Source: Solirubrobacteraceae bacterium (GTDB lineage Bacteria; Actinomycetota; Thermoleophilia; Solirubrobacterales; Solirubrobacteraceae). From it: a stretch of 64,000 nt of DNA. Both the position numbers and the translations under genes were made by a program. The stretch lies in contig JAUXSD010000084.1 of assembly GCA_030681525.1 (NCBI GenBank), positions 1 to 64,000 of the forward strand, given 5' to 3'. Shown here one piece after another: positions 1 through 9,172 of this stretch. The notes under the pieces are model-generated. The model worked only from the letters and a program-made list of their open reading frames with translations. It made no database searches and was not told where the DNA came from. The stretch's first letter is position 1; the number at the start of each line of letters is the position of its first letter.

Positions 1-1748
1 TCGATCGGGGTGTCGGCATCGCGGTAGCCGTAGCGCTCGTCGTGCTGGGCCTCGAAGGCGTCGCGCAGAACGTCGGTGGTCGCCTCGGCGAGGTCGCGCA
101 CGGTGAGCTCGTGGGCCTGACCGCGATAGCGCACCTCGTAGGCCATCTCGACCTCGATCTCGCCCTCGCCCGCGTCCTCCCCATCGCCCGCGCCCAGCGT
201 GGCACGGGCCGCCGCGGCCAGCTCGTCGCGCGCCGCGGCGAGCGCCGTGTCGGTCAGCCCGCCGCCCGCCAGCAGCACCGTGCGCTGCTCGCTGGCGCGG
301 CGGTCGGCGGCGGCCAGGCCGAGCGCGCTCAGGACGCCCGAGGCGCGCGGGCAGAGGATCGTCGACATCCCCAGCTCGTCGGCGATCGCGGCGGCGTGCA
401 GCGGGCCGGCGCCGCCGAACGCCAGCAGCGCGAAGCGGCGCGGATCGATGCCCTGTTCGACGGTCATGACCCGCAGCGCGCGCACCATCTCGGCGTTCGC
501 GACCCGCACGATGCCCTCGGCGCAGCCCATGGGATCCAGCCCGAGCTGCTCGGCCAGCGCGGCGACCGCGCAGTGCGCCGCGTCGCGGTCCAGCGCCACC
601 CCGCCGGCCAGCGGCGCGTCGCTGCCCAGCCGGCCCAGCAGCAGGTTCGCGTCGGTCACCGTCGGCTCCTCGCCGCCGCGTCCGTAACAGGCCGGTCCCG
701 GCACCGCGCCCGCGCTGCGCGGCCCGGCGCGCAGCGCGCCGCCCGGGTCGCGCCAGGCGACCGAGCCGCCGCCCGCGCCGACCGTGTGGATGTCGACCAT
801 CGCCAGCGCGAGCGGGCGCCCGCCGACCTCGCGGGGTGGGTGGGACGTCGTCTCGCGCACGGCGCCGCCCTCCACGACGCAGACGTCGCACGACGTCCCG
901 CCCATGTCGAAGCAGACGAGGTCCTCGCGGCCCGAGCGGCGCGCGACGAGCGCCGCGGCCGCCGCGCCGCCGGCCGGGCCGGAGAGCACCGTGTAGGCGG
1001 CGTGTCGCGCGGCGAGGTCCGCCGCCGCCAGGCCGCCGCTGGACTGCATGATCCGCGGCTCGGTCAGGCCCGCCTCGGCCGCGCGTTCCAGCAGCCGCTC
1101 GAGGTAGCGCGACAGCAGCGGCGACAGGGCGGCGTCGATCTCGGTCGTGGCCGCCCGCTCGTACTCGCGAAACGTCCCGACGACATCGTGCGACAGCGAG
1201 ACGTGGACGCCGGGCAGCGCGTCGCGCAGCGCCGCGCCGATCGCCAGCTCGTGCCGCGGATGGGCGTAGGCGTGCAGCAGGACCACCGCGACGGCCTCGG
1301 GCTCGAGCGCGGCGACCTTCTCGGCGATCGCCGCGGCGCCGCGCTCGTCCAGCGCGCGCAGCACGCCGTTCGGGCCGCAGCGCTCGGGCGCCGCGACGCG
1401 GCGGTCGGGCGGCACGAGCGGGGCGGGCCGCGCGGCGCACAGCCGGTAGAGGTCGGCGCGCGCCTGGCGACCGAGCTCGACGACGTCGGTGAAGCCCTCG
1501 GTCGCGACGAGCACCGTGCGCGCGCCGCGACCCTCCAGCAGCGCGTTCGTGGCGACGGTCATCCCGTGCGCGAACGCGACGACGTCGCCGGCCGCGGCGC
1601 CCGCCCGCTCCAGCGCCGCGCCGACGGCGGCCATGACGCCCTCGGACTGGTCGCCGGGCGTCGTCGGCGCCTTCGCCGTCACGAGGCGGCCGCCGGTGGC
1701 CAGCACCGCGTCGGTGAAGGTCCCGCCGACGTCGACGCCGAGCAGCAC
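1..1748 (-). CDS. Hydantoinase/oxoprolinase family protein (HyuA-like), 3' end beyond left window edge
   Basis: Minus-strand translation from GTG at 1748: VLLGVDVGGTFTDAVLATGGRLVTAKAPTTPGDQSEGV...; contains GGTSCDV and FGGAGPLHA motifs typical of the HyuA family. Missing from the ORF track because it runs off the edge. Confidence 0.9.
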   Translation of the reverse strand, partial: MLLGVDVGGTFTDAVLATGGRLVTAKAPTTPGDQSEGVMAAVGAALERAGAAAGDVVAFAHGMTVATNALLEGRGARTVLVATEGFTDVVELGRQARADLYRLCAARPAPLVPPDRRVAAPERCGPNGVLRALDERGAAAIAEKVAALEPEAVAVVLLHAYAHPRHELAIGAALRDALPGVHVSLSHDVVGTFREYERAATTEIDAALSPLLSRYLERLLERAAEAGLTEPRIMQSSGGLAAADLAARHAAYTVLSGPAGGAAAAALVARRSGREDLVCFDMGGTSCDVCVVEGGAVRETTSHPPREVGGRPLALAMVDIHTVGAGGGSVAWRDPGGALRAGPRSAGAVPGPACYGRGGEEPTVTDANLLLGRLGSDAPLAGGVALDRDAAHCAVAALAEQLGLDPMGCAEGIVRVANAEMVRALRVMTVEQGIDPRRFALLAFGGAGPLHAAAIADELGMSTILCPRASGVLSALGLAAADRRASEQRTVLLAGGGLTDTALAAARDELAAAARATLGAGDGEDAGEGEIEVEMAYEVRYRGQAHELTVRDLAEATTDVLRDAFEAQHDERYGYRDADTPI

Positions 1749-1854
1749 GCCGGCTCAGCCGCGCCGCCGCGCGAAGGGGAGATCGATCGCCGGCATCGCC
1801 ACATCTAAGCCCAAGTGGACAGCGTCCGCCCGCTGGGACAGACTGGGCGCCCGC

Positions 1855-2568
1855 ATGCCGCTGCTCGCTCGCCTCGCCGCCCTCGTCGTGCTCGTGCTGC
1901 TCGCGGCACCGGCCTCGGCGTCGGCGCTGACGGCCACGAACGCGCGGATCGCCTCGCACCCCGGCTTCGTTCGGGTCGTCGTGGACTTCACCGGCGGGAC
2001 GTTTCGGGTCAACGATGCCGACGCCACCGACCCGATCCCGGCGGACGGCACCGCGCGGGTCGACGTGTCGCGTGCCGGCATCAGCACGCTGGCGATCGAC
2101 CGCTCGGCGGCGGGCGTGCGCGTTCGCATCACGCAGGCCGCGAACCGCATCGTCATCCGCCTGGAGGGAGCGCGGCGCGCGTCGAAGTACCTGCGCATCA
2201 GCGGCCTGCACGGGCCCGAGCGGCTCGTGCTCGATCTCTACAGCGCGAAGCCTCCGTCGCGTGCCGGCGAGATCCGCAGCGGTCGCGGCGGCTGCCTGCG
2301 CCTGACCGGCCATACCGCCGACGGGCGCGGCTTCCGCGTGCGCGGCGTCGAGCGCGAGCTGTTCGAGGCGAGCTTCGTGCTGCGCGTGCGCGACGCCGCC
2401 GGGCGCAGCGTGGGCCGGCGGGTCATGACCGCGCGCGGGGCGTGGAGCGCGCGCGTCTCCTACCGCGTCGGCAGCGCGCAGACCGGCACGCTGGAGGCCG
2501 TCGCGACGTCGGCGAAGGACGGTTCGCTGGCCTGCCTCGTGCAGGTCCGGGTCGGTCTGAACCCGTAG
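1855..2568 (+). CDS. Secreted protein with AMIN-like N-terminal and Gmad2-like C-terminal region
   Basis: Signal peptide MPLLARLAALVVLVLLAAPASASA; beta-rich body. ATG at 1855 preferred over the longer ORF start. Confidence 0.6.
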   Translation: MPLLARLAALVVLVLLAAPASASALTATNARIASHPGFVRVVVDFTGGTFRVNDADATDPIPADGTARVDVSRAGISTLAIDRSAAGVRVRITQAANRIVIRLEGARRASKYLRISGLHGPERLVLDLYSAKPPSRAGEIRSGRGGCLRLTGHTADGRGFRVRGVERELFEASFVLRVRDAAGRSVGRRVMTARGAWSARVSYRVGSAQTGTLEAVATSAKDGSLACLVQVRVGLNP

Positions 2569-2573
2569 CGGCG

Positions 2574-3005
2574 CTACGCGGCGATCGAGCTCTCCAGCTC
2601 GAGCTCCTCGGTCTCGGCGAGGTGCTGGTGCGACGGGCAGTAGCCGTTGTGGGCGAGCGGCATCCGCTGGCAGGGCGTCCCGCGGCGCGTCGTGGCGCGG
2701 CACTCCAGCGGGTTGCCGTGGATGTCGTAGCCGTGCTGCGGCTGGCGGGCGAGCCACTCCTGGGCGGCGCCGACGTAGGCGGTGACCACGTTCCAGACGC
2801 GCGGCTGCACGCCGATCGGGAAGTTCGTGCGGATGTCGTTGAACAGCGTCCGGGCCGGCTTGGCGAAGTAGTGCCGGTCGGTGGCGAGGCGCTCGATGGT
2901 GGCCTCGCAGGCCCGCAGCACGTCGGAGTGGCCGTCGCGCGCACCCGGCCCCGGGTGGATGAGTGGCGACAGCTCGCGGTAGATCGCGCGACTGAACTGA
3001 TACAT
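2574..3005 (-). CDS. Hypothetical protein with C-terminal Cys/His cluster (CRATTRRGTPCQRMPLAHNGYCPSHQH)
   Basis: 143-aa ORF; CxnC..C..H cluster suggests zinc binding. Confidence 0.6.
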   Translation of the reverse strand: MYQFSRAIYRELSPLIHPGPGARDGHSDVLRACEATIERLATDRHYFAKPARTLFNDIRTNFPIGVQPRVWNVVTAYVGAAQEWLARQPQHGYDIHGNPLECRATTRRGTPCQRMPLAHNGYCPSHQHLAETEELELESSIAA

Positions 3006-3116
3006 GGGTTCAGGATCTCCTTTCCTCGGGCTACTCCGGCCGCGGCAGTCTGTCGCTCCCGTGTGAAGGTAAGAACGATCCCAATGTTGAGTTCGTATTA
3101 AGACCCTGACGGTCTG

Positions 3117-4583
3117 TCAGCTCCAGCGCGACGGATGCGGCCGTTCGTCTGCGCCGATCACCGTGTGCTGGTGGTCCAGGGCCGGATCGAGCGCGCGGAA
3201 GTCCGTGCGCTGGTGCGCGCCGCGGCTCTCTTCGCGGCGCAGCGCGCAGCCGGCGATCAGGCGGGCGAGCGGGTGCGGATCGCCGCGCAGGCGCTCGAGC
3301 CCCGCGCGCGTGCGGTGGATGCCGGCGTCGCGCCACAGCGCCTCCTGCGTGGCGCGGGCGGGGCGCTCGAGCCGGCTCGCGGCGGGCGGGGCGCCGGTCG
3401 CCGCGGCCTGGGACGGGGCGGCCGGCTCGTCGAGGCCGGCGGCGGCGGCGCGGGCGCCGAAGACGAAGCACTCGCTGAGCGAGTTGGAGGCCAGCCGGTT
3501 GGCGCCGTGCAGGCCGGTGCAGGCGGTCTCCCCGACGGCGTACAGGCCGGCCACCGTGCTGCGGCCGTGCAGGTCGGTGACGACCCCGCCCATCATGTAG
3601 TGCGAGGCGGGGGAGACCGGGATCCGCTCGCGCGTCGGATCCAGGCCGGCCTCCTGCAGCGCCGAGACGACGTTGGGAAACAGCGCCGGGTCGACGGAAC
3701 GCATGTCGAGCCCGACGGAGCTCGCCCCGGTCGCCTCCAGCAGCGCGGCGATCGCGCGCGCGACCTCGTCGCGCGGCGCGAGCTCTTCGACGAAGCGCTC
3801 GCCGTCGGGCCCGTGCAGCGTGGCGCCTTCGCCGCGGATCGCCTCGGTGACGAGAAAGCCCTCGCGGCCGGGCACTCCGACGACGGCGGTCGGATGAAAC
3901 TGCAGGAACTCGAGGTCGGCGAGCTGCGCGCCGGCGGCGTGCGCGATCGACATCCCGATGCCGAGCGAGCCGGGCGGGTTCGTGGTGCGCGACCACAGCG
4001 CGGCCGCACCGCCGGTGGCGAGGATCGTCGCGCGGGCGCGGACCGCGCGGCCGTCTTCGAGCACGATGCCCGCGCAGCGACCGTCGTGCATCCAGGCGCC
4101 GGTCGCCCGCGCGCCCTCGAGCACCGCGATGCGCGGGTCGTCGACGACGAGCGCCGAGAGCTGGCGAACGACGCGCCGGCCCGTCGCGCTGCCGCCGGCG
4201 TGCACGACGCGGCGCACCGAGTGACCGCCCTCGAGGCCGAGCGCGAGCACGCCGCGGCGGTCGGCGTCGAAGCGCACGCCGAGCTCCTCGAGGTCGTGCA
4301 CGCGCGCGGGCGCCTCGTGGACGAGGACCAGCGCCGCCGATCGCCGGACGAGGTCGCGGCCGGCCACCTCGGTGTCGGCGAGGTGGCGGGCGAAGGAGTC
4401 CTCGACCGCCAGCGCGGCGGCGATCCCGCCCTGCGCCCAGTAGCTGGCGGTCTGCGCCAGCGGGGTCGCCGAGACGAGCACGACGCGGGCGCCGCGGGCG
4501 GCGGCGCAGAGCGCGGCGTACAGCCCGGCGGCGCCGGCGCCGACGACCGCGAGGTCGCTGCTGATCACCGGTTCGTCGGGCAC
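3117..4583 (-). CDS. nadB: L-aspartate oxidase
   Basis: DLAVVGAGAAGLYAALCAA FAD motif, QGGIAAAL, HPTAVV, MMGGVVTDLHGRSTVAGLYAVGE, HGANRLASNSLSECFVFG. Confidence 0.95.
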   Translation of the reverse strand: MPDEPVISSDLAVVGAGAAGLYAALCAAARGARVVLVSATPLAQTASYWAQGGIAAALAVEDSFARHLADTEVAGRDLVRRSAALVLVHEAPARVHDLEELGVRFDADRRGVLALGLEGGHSVRRVVHAGGSATGRRVVRQLSALVVDDPRIAVLEGARATGAWMHDGRCAGIVLEDGRAVRARATILATGGAAALWSRTTNPPGSLGIGMSIAHAAGAQLADLEFLQFHPTAVVGVPGREGFLVTEAIRGEGATLHGPDGERFVEELAPRDEVARAIAALLEATGASSVGLDMRSVDPALFPNVVSALQEAGLDPTRERIPVSPASHYMMGGVVTDLHGRSTVAGLYAVGETACTGLHGANRLASNSLSECFVFGARAAAAGLDEPAAPSQAAATGAPPAASRLERPARATQEALWRDAGIHRTRAGLERLRGDPHPLARLIAGCALRREESRGAHQRTDFRALDPALDHQHTVIGADERPHPSRWS

Positions 4584-4603
4584 CCGGCGGGTACGGTATC
4601 CGG

Positions 4604-5635
4604 ATGGCCGTCTCGGTCCTGTTTCGCCATCCGTCGTCGCTGGAGCACGACACGGGGGCGCACCCGGAGAACGCCCGGCGGATCGTCGCGATCGAGCACG
4701 CGCTGAGCGAGCGCGACTGGCTGGGCTGGGACGTGCGGGAGTCGCCGGCCGCGACGCGCGAGCAGATCGGCCGCGTGCATCCGCAGCGCCACATCGACCG
4801 CATCGAGTCGCTCTGTCGCCGCGGCGGCGGGATGATCGACATGGACACGCTCGTCAGCGAGGGCTCGTTTCAGGCCGCGCTGCACGCCGCGGGCGGCGCG
4901 GTGGCGGCGGTCGACGCGCTGCTGTCAGGGGCCGAGGCCGACGGCGTGCGCTGTGCCGCGTCGCTGCACCGACCGCCGGGCCATCACGCCGAGCCTGCGC
5001 AGGCGATGGGCTTCTGTCTGTTCGGCAACGTGGCGATCGGCGCGGCCCACGCGCTGGACGCGCACGGGGCGCGGCGCGTGCTGATCCTCGACTGGGACGT
5101 CCACCACGGTAACGGGACGAACGCGATCTTCCACGACCGCGACGACGTGCTGTTCTGCTCGATCCACCAGTCGCCGCTGTATCCCGGCACGGGCCCGGCT
5201 TCCGACGTCGGCAGCGGCGCCGGCGAGGGCTTCACGGTCAACCTGCCGGTTCCGGGCGGCTCCGGCGACGCGGTCTTCCTGTCCCACCTCGAGCACGTCG
5301 TGCGGCCGCTGGCGCGAGAGTTCGCGCCGGACCTGGTGCTCCTGTCGGCCGGCTACGACGCGCACGCCGAGGACCCGCTGGCCGACTGCCGCGTGACCGA
5401 CGACGGCTTCGCCGGGATGGCCGCCTCGATGCGGGCGGCCGCGGACGAGCTCGGCGTCCCGCTCGGGCTCGTGCTGGAGGGCGGCTACGAGCTCGGCGCG
5501 CTGTCGCGGTCGGTGGTGGCGACGCTGGAGGTGCTCGGCGCGGCGGACCCACCCGCCGTGCCGGAGGTGGCGCTGGACCCGCTGGCGGCGCAGGCGCAGG
5601 AGCGGCTGGCGGCGTACTGGCCGGCGCTGGCGTAG
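4604..5635 (+). CDS. Histone deacetylase family protein (acetoin utilization / acetylpolyamine amidohydrolase-like)
   Basis: RPPGHHAEPAQAMGFCLFGNVAIGAAHA, DWDVHHGNGTNAIF, LSAGYDAHAEDPL, LEGGYELG motifs. Confidence 0.93.
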   Translation: MAVSVLFRHPSSLEHDTGAHPENARRIVAIEHALSERDWLGWDVRESPAATREQIGRVHPQRHIDRIESLCRRGGGMIDMDTLVSEGSFQAALHAAGGAVAAVDALLSGAEADGVRCAASLHRPPGHHAEPAQAMGFCLFGNVAIGAAHALDAHGARRVLILDWDVHHGNGTNAIFHDRDDVLFCSIHQSPLYPGTGPASDVGSGAGEGFTVNLPVPGGSGDAVFLSHLEHVVRPLAREFAPDLVLLSAGYDAHAEDPLADCRVTDDGFAGMAASMRAAADELGVPLGLVLEGGYELGALSRSVVATLEVLGAADPPAVPEVALDPLAAQAQERLAAYWPALA

Positions 5636-5668
5636 CTCGCGGGCGCCGGCGTAGCTCGCGGGCGCTGG
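5623..5668. repeat. 19-bp tandem duplication GGCGYYGGCGTAGCTCGCG (2 copies plus partial third) spanning the HDAC-family stop codon
   Basis: Unit 1 5623-5641, unit 2 5642-5660 (one mismatch), partial 5661-5668. Confidence 0.85.
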
Positions 5669-5720
5669 TTCGCGCACGCTCCCCGCGCCGAGCCCGGGCG
5701 CGGCACCCTCGTTTCGCGAA

Positions 5721-5761
5721 GTGCTAGCGAGTGCTAGCAGGGGGCTAGCACGTGCTAGCAC
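5721..5761. repeat. Cluster of four GTGCTAGC/GCTAGCAC repeats in inverted and direct orientation
   Basis: GTGCTAGC at 5721 and 5731, GCTAGCAC at 5744, palindrome GTGCTAGCAC at 5752-5761. Confidence 0.9.
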
Positions 5762-5827
5762 CTCCGCGGGAGGAATGGCCGCACGCTGGTCCGGCAACCA
5801 CTCGCCGGGGGCCGCGGGGTCCGTCCC

Positions 5828-6328
5828 CTACGGCGTGGTGGCGGTTGCCGGTCCCGTTGCCGTCGGCGTCGGCGTCGCGACCGGTGGATCGGGCGTCGTC
5901 GCCCCGCCGGGCGTGGGGGCGGTCGTCTGCCCCGGCACGGCGGTCGACGGCGCGGCGGGCTGCGCGGGCGCCGTGGTGCTCGCGGTGGGGGTGGTCGGCG
6001 TGACCGCGGGAGGCGGTGTGATGACCGCGGGGGGCGCGGTCTGGACGACGGCGGTCGGGGTCGTGCCGGCAGGGACGTCGTCGTCGCTGGTCAGCTTGAC
6101 GAACGCGAACGCCAGCAGGGCGCCGGCGATCGCGACGATCGCGCCGATCGCCACCGTCGGAAGCTGCCAGTTCGGCGTCGGGGCCAGCCGCGTGCGGGCC
6201 GGCGCGCCGCACTCCAGGCACCAGTCCTGCTCGGGCGCGATCGGCGACGAGCAGCGCGGGCAGCGCATCGAGCCGGGCTCGGGAAGCTGCTGAGGCGGAG
6301 GACCGGCAGGCGGCGGCGCGGTGCTCAC
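5828..6328 (-). CDS. Zinc-ribbon, single-TM protein with Pro/Thr/Ala-rich tail
   Basis: VSTAPPP...MRCPRCSSPIAPEQDWCLECGAPART then TM helix and T/P-rich tail. GTG start overlaps the upstream stop. Confidence 0.75.
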   Translation of the reverse strand: MSTAPPPAGPPPQQLPEPGSMRCPRCSSPIAPEQDWCLECGAPARTRLAPTPNWQLPTVAIGAIVAIAGALLAFAFVKLTSDDDVPAGTTPTAVVQTAPPAVITPPPAVTPTTPTASTTAPAQPAAPSTAVPGQTTAPTPGGATTPDPPVATPTPTATGPATATTP

Positions 6329-7101
6329 GAGCCGTCGTCGTGAGGCTGCGTCGGCCGCATCGCCTGGGTGGGCTGCGACGCGGGGGACGCCGGTCCCGCT
6401 CCGGGTGCGGCCGGCGGCGCGGCGACCGCTGCCGGCGGTGGCGCCTGCAGCGGCGCCTGCGGTGCCTGCGGCGGCGCGGCGATCGCGCCGCCGACCTCGC
6501 CCATCGCGCGCGGCCCGCCGATCTGCAGCCCGCAGTTCGGGCAGAAGTTGGAGTCGCTGGAGTGCAGCGCGCCGCAGCGGGCGCAGGAGGTGATGCCGGG
6601 CTCGCGCAGCTCGTGGATCGGGCGGCGGTCGTCGAGGACGCGTTCGAGCGCGCGCAGCTCCTGGTCGACGGCCGCCAGCGCACCGATCTTCGCCTCGACG
6701 AGGTCCGGCCGGTCGCGGCCGAAGCGGCGCATGTCGAAGATCAGGCCGCCGATGTCGCGAAACGCGAGCTCGCGCGTGCGGCGCAGGAAGCGCAGGCGGC
6801 GGCGCAGCCGGCCACGGTCGCGGAAGCTCGCACCCTGCGCGTCGCCGGCCATGCCCGCGCCCGGGCCGCCCGGGACCTCCTGGACGATGACCTGGGTGTG
6901 CTGCTCGGTGGTGCCCGCGACCGCCGGCCCCGCGCCGGCGTGCGGCTGTGCGGCCGCGGCGGCCTTGCCCCACGGCAGCCGGTTGCCGGAGGAGCGCTTG
7001 CGAAACAGGCCTGACGGAAGTCGGCTGAGGAGGCCGGGGCGGCTGCGGCCAGGAGAGCCGGAGGCGCGGCGGCGGAAGATGCGCTGCATCGGTCCGGTCA
7101 T
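6325..7101 (-). CDS. Zinc-ribbon domain protein
   Basis: 258 aa, ...SCARCGALHSSDSNFCPNCGLQIGG... double CxxC ribbon. Confidence 0.75.
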   Translation of the reverse strand: MTGPMQRIFRRRASGSPGRSRPGLLSRLPSGLFRKRSSGNRLPWGKAAAAAQPHAGAGPAVAGTTEQHTQVIVQEVPGGPGAGMAGDAQGASFRDRGRLRRRLRFLRRTRELAFRDIGGLIFDMRRFGRDRPDLVEAKIGALAAVDQELRALERVLDDRRPIHELREPGITSCARCGALHSSDSNFCPNCGLQIGGPRAMGEVGGAIAAPPQAPQAPLQAPPPAAVAAPPAAPGAGPASPASQPTQAMRPTQPHDDGS

Positions 7102-7334
7102 GTCAGAGAGGCGCCGCGTGACGCGTGGCCGGCGCCTCGGCGGGCGAGTATAGAACGCCGGCCGGGCCGGGGTGGGGGGTCATGCGGATGACGACGGGCG
7201 CGGGCATCGGGGGTTGCGGTCATTGGACAGCGTCGGCACAACTTCCCCGCAGACTTGTCACACGCACGCGTAGATCCGGCACGCGATCCGGCGCAGCATC
7301 CGAGCGGCACACCCACTTCCCCTGGAGGCCGCAC

Positions 7335-7559
7335 ATGCCGTACCGCACGATGGGCTGGATCCACGCAAACCTCGCTCGCCTCGCGCGCGGGGAGTCCGGG
7401 CAGGGAACCGTCGAGTACGTCGGGCTCATCCTCCTGCTCGCCGGCCTGCTGACCGGAGTCGTCCTCGCCGCGCGCAGCATGCGGGACGGCGGCGGGCTGG
7501 CGCAGGAGATCGCCACGAAGCTCAAGGAGACGATCGAGTCCATCGGCTCGCGCAGATAG
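7335..7559 (+). CDS. Flp/TadE-like small pilin-type membrane protein
   Basis: 74 aa, ESGQGTVEYVGLILLLAGLLTGVVLAA: class III prepilin-like segment. Confidence 0.6.
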   Translation: MPYRTMGWIHANLARLARGESGQGTVEYVGLILLLAGLLTGVVLAARSMRDGGGLAQEIATKLKETIESIGSRR

Positions 7560-7595
7560 CCGGCGCGCCCGGCGCGGGCGCCTAACATGGCGCCC

Positions 7596-8441
7596 GTGCC
7601 GGCCGCCCCGCAACGCACAGCTCCGATCGGCGTCTTCGACTCCGGGGTCGGCGGCCTGACGGTCCTGCACGAGCTGCTCGTCGAGCTGCCGCAGGAGGAC
7701 TTCCTGTACCTCGGCGACTCGGCGCGCTTTCCCTACGGGGACCGCACCCCGGGCGAGCTGCGGGAGTTCAGCCGGCAGATCGCCGACGCGCTGCTCGAGC
7801 GCGGCGCGAAGCTCATCGTCGTCGCGTGCAACTCGGCGACGTCGAGCGCGCTGGCGGACGTCACCGAGCATGTCGCCGAGCGCGGCTGGGGCGTCGACGT
7901 CATCGGCGTCGTCGGGCCGGAGTCCAACCTCGCGGTGGCGCAGACGCGCAACGGGCGCATCGGCGTGCTGGCGACCGCGGCGACGGTCGCCAGCGGCGCC
8001 TACGAGCGCGCCGTGCTGGCCGCCGACCCGCTCGTGCGGTTGACGAGCGTCGCGTGCCCGCAGCTCGCGCGGATCTCACAGGACGGCGCGCCGATCACCG
8101 AGCAGGACGTCGCGCTGGCGCGCGAGTACTGCGCGCCGCTGCGCGAGGCGCAGGTCGACACCGCGATCCTCGGCTGCACGCACTATCCGTTCGTCGGCTC
8201 GCTGCTGCAGCGGCTGCTCGGCCCGCAGGTCACGCTCATCACCTCGGGCACCGCGATCGCGCGGCGGGTGCAGCATGCGCTCGACGCGCGCGACCTCGCC
8301 ACGCCGCGCACCGGCGAGGGCACGTACAGCTTTCTGTGCACCGGCGACGCCGCGGCGTTCGCCCGGGTCGGCTCGCGCTTCCTGCAGCTGCCGATGGGCA
8401 CCGTCGACCACATCCTGCTCCCGATCGAGGTACCCGCATGA
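7596..8441 (+). CDS. murI: Glutamate racemase
   Basis: IGVFDSGVGGLTVLHEL, YLGDSARFPYG, VVACNSATSSAL, LGCTHYPF. GTG 7596 preferred (TAACAT -10-like hexamer at 7583-7588); track start is 7587. Confidence 0.95.
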   Translation: MPAAPQRTAPIGVFDSGVGGLTVLHELLVELPQEDFLYLGDSARFPYGDRTPGELREFSRQIADALLERGAKLIVVACNSATSSALADVTEHVAERGWGVDVIGVVGPESNLAVAQTRNGRIGVLATAATVASGAYERAVLAADPLVRLTSVACPQLARISQDGAPITEQDVALAREYCAPLREAQVDTAILGCTHYPFVGSLLQRLLGPQVTLITSGTAIARRVQHALDARDLATPRTGEGTYSFLCTGDAAAFARVGSRFLQLPMGTVDHILLPIEVPA

Positions 8442-9172
8442 CCACCACCGCCGCCCCCACCCGCTCCTACGGCCGTACGGTGTCGGACCTGCGCCCGACG
8501 ACGATCGAGCCGAACTTCGTCAAGCCCGCCGCCGGCTCGGCGCTCATCACGCAGGGCGAGACCCGCGTCATCTGCACCGCGTCCGTGCAGGAGTCCGTGC
8601 CGCGCTGGATGGCCGGCCTGGGCCGCGGCTGGGTGACGGCCGAGTACGGGATGCTGCCCGCATCGACCGGCGACCGCAAGGCGCGCGACATCTCCAAGGG
8701 CAAGCTCGACGGGCGCAGCGTGGAGATCCAGCGGCTCATCGGCCGCTCGATCCGCGGCGTGATCGACTTCGCCGCCCTCGGCGAGCGCACGATCTACCTC
8801 GACTGCGACGTGCTGACCGCCGACGGGGGCACCCGCTGCGCGTCGATCACCGGCGCCTTCGTCGCCCTCGATCTCGCCGTGCGCCGGCTGCTGGTCGAGG
8901 AGAAGATCGAGCGCTCACCGCTGACCGGCAGCGTCGCGGCGGTCTCCTGCGGCATCGTCGGCGGCGTCGCGCTGCTGGACCTCGACTACTCCGAGGACTC
9001 GACCGCCGAGGTCGACGCCAACGTCGTGATGACCGGCGAGGGCGGCCTCATCGAGGTGCAGGCCACCGCCGAGCGCACCCCGCTGTCGCGCGCGCACCTC
9101 GACGACCTGCTCGCGCTCGCGGCCGGCGGCATCGAGCACCTGCGCGGCGTGCAGGCCCAGGCCGTGATGTGA
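8438..9172 (+). CDS. rph: Ribonuclease PH
   Basis: TRSYGRTVSDLRPTTIEPNF, GRGWVTAEYGMLPAST, RSVEIQRLIGRSIR, DCDVLTADGGTRCASITGAF. ATGA overlap with murI. Confidence 0.95.
   Translation: MTTTAAPTRSYGRTVSDLRPTTIEPNFVKPAAGSALITQGETRVICTASVQESVPRWMAGLGRGWVTAEYGMLPASTGDRKARDISKGKLDGRSVEIQRLIGRSIRGVIDFAALGERTIYLDCDVLTADGGTRCASITGAFVALDLAVRRLLVEEKIERSPLTGSVAAVSCGIVGGVALLDLDYSEDSTAEVDANVVMTGEGGLIEVQATAERTPLSRAHLDDLLALAAGGIEHLRGVQAQAVM

Noticed and set aside
42-1808. 588-aa plus-strand ORF and nested plus-strand ORFs
   Set aside because: Antisense to a clear hydantoinase-A gene; Arg/Ala/His-rich composition is a high-GC frame artefact.
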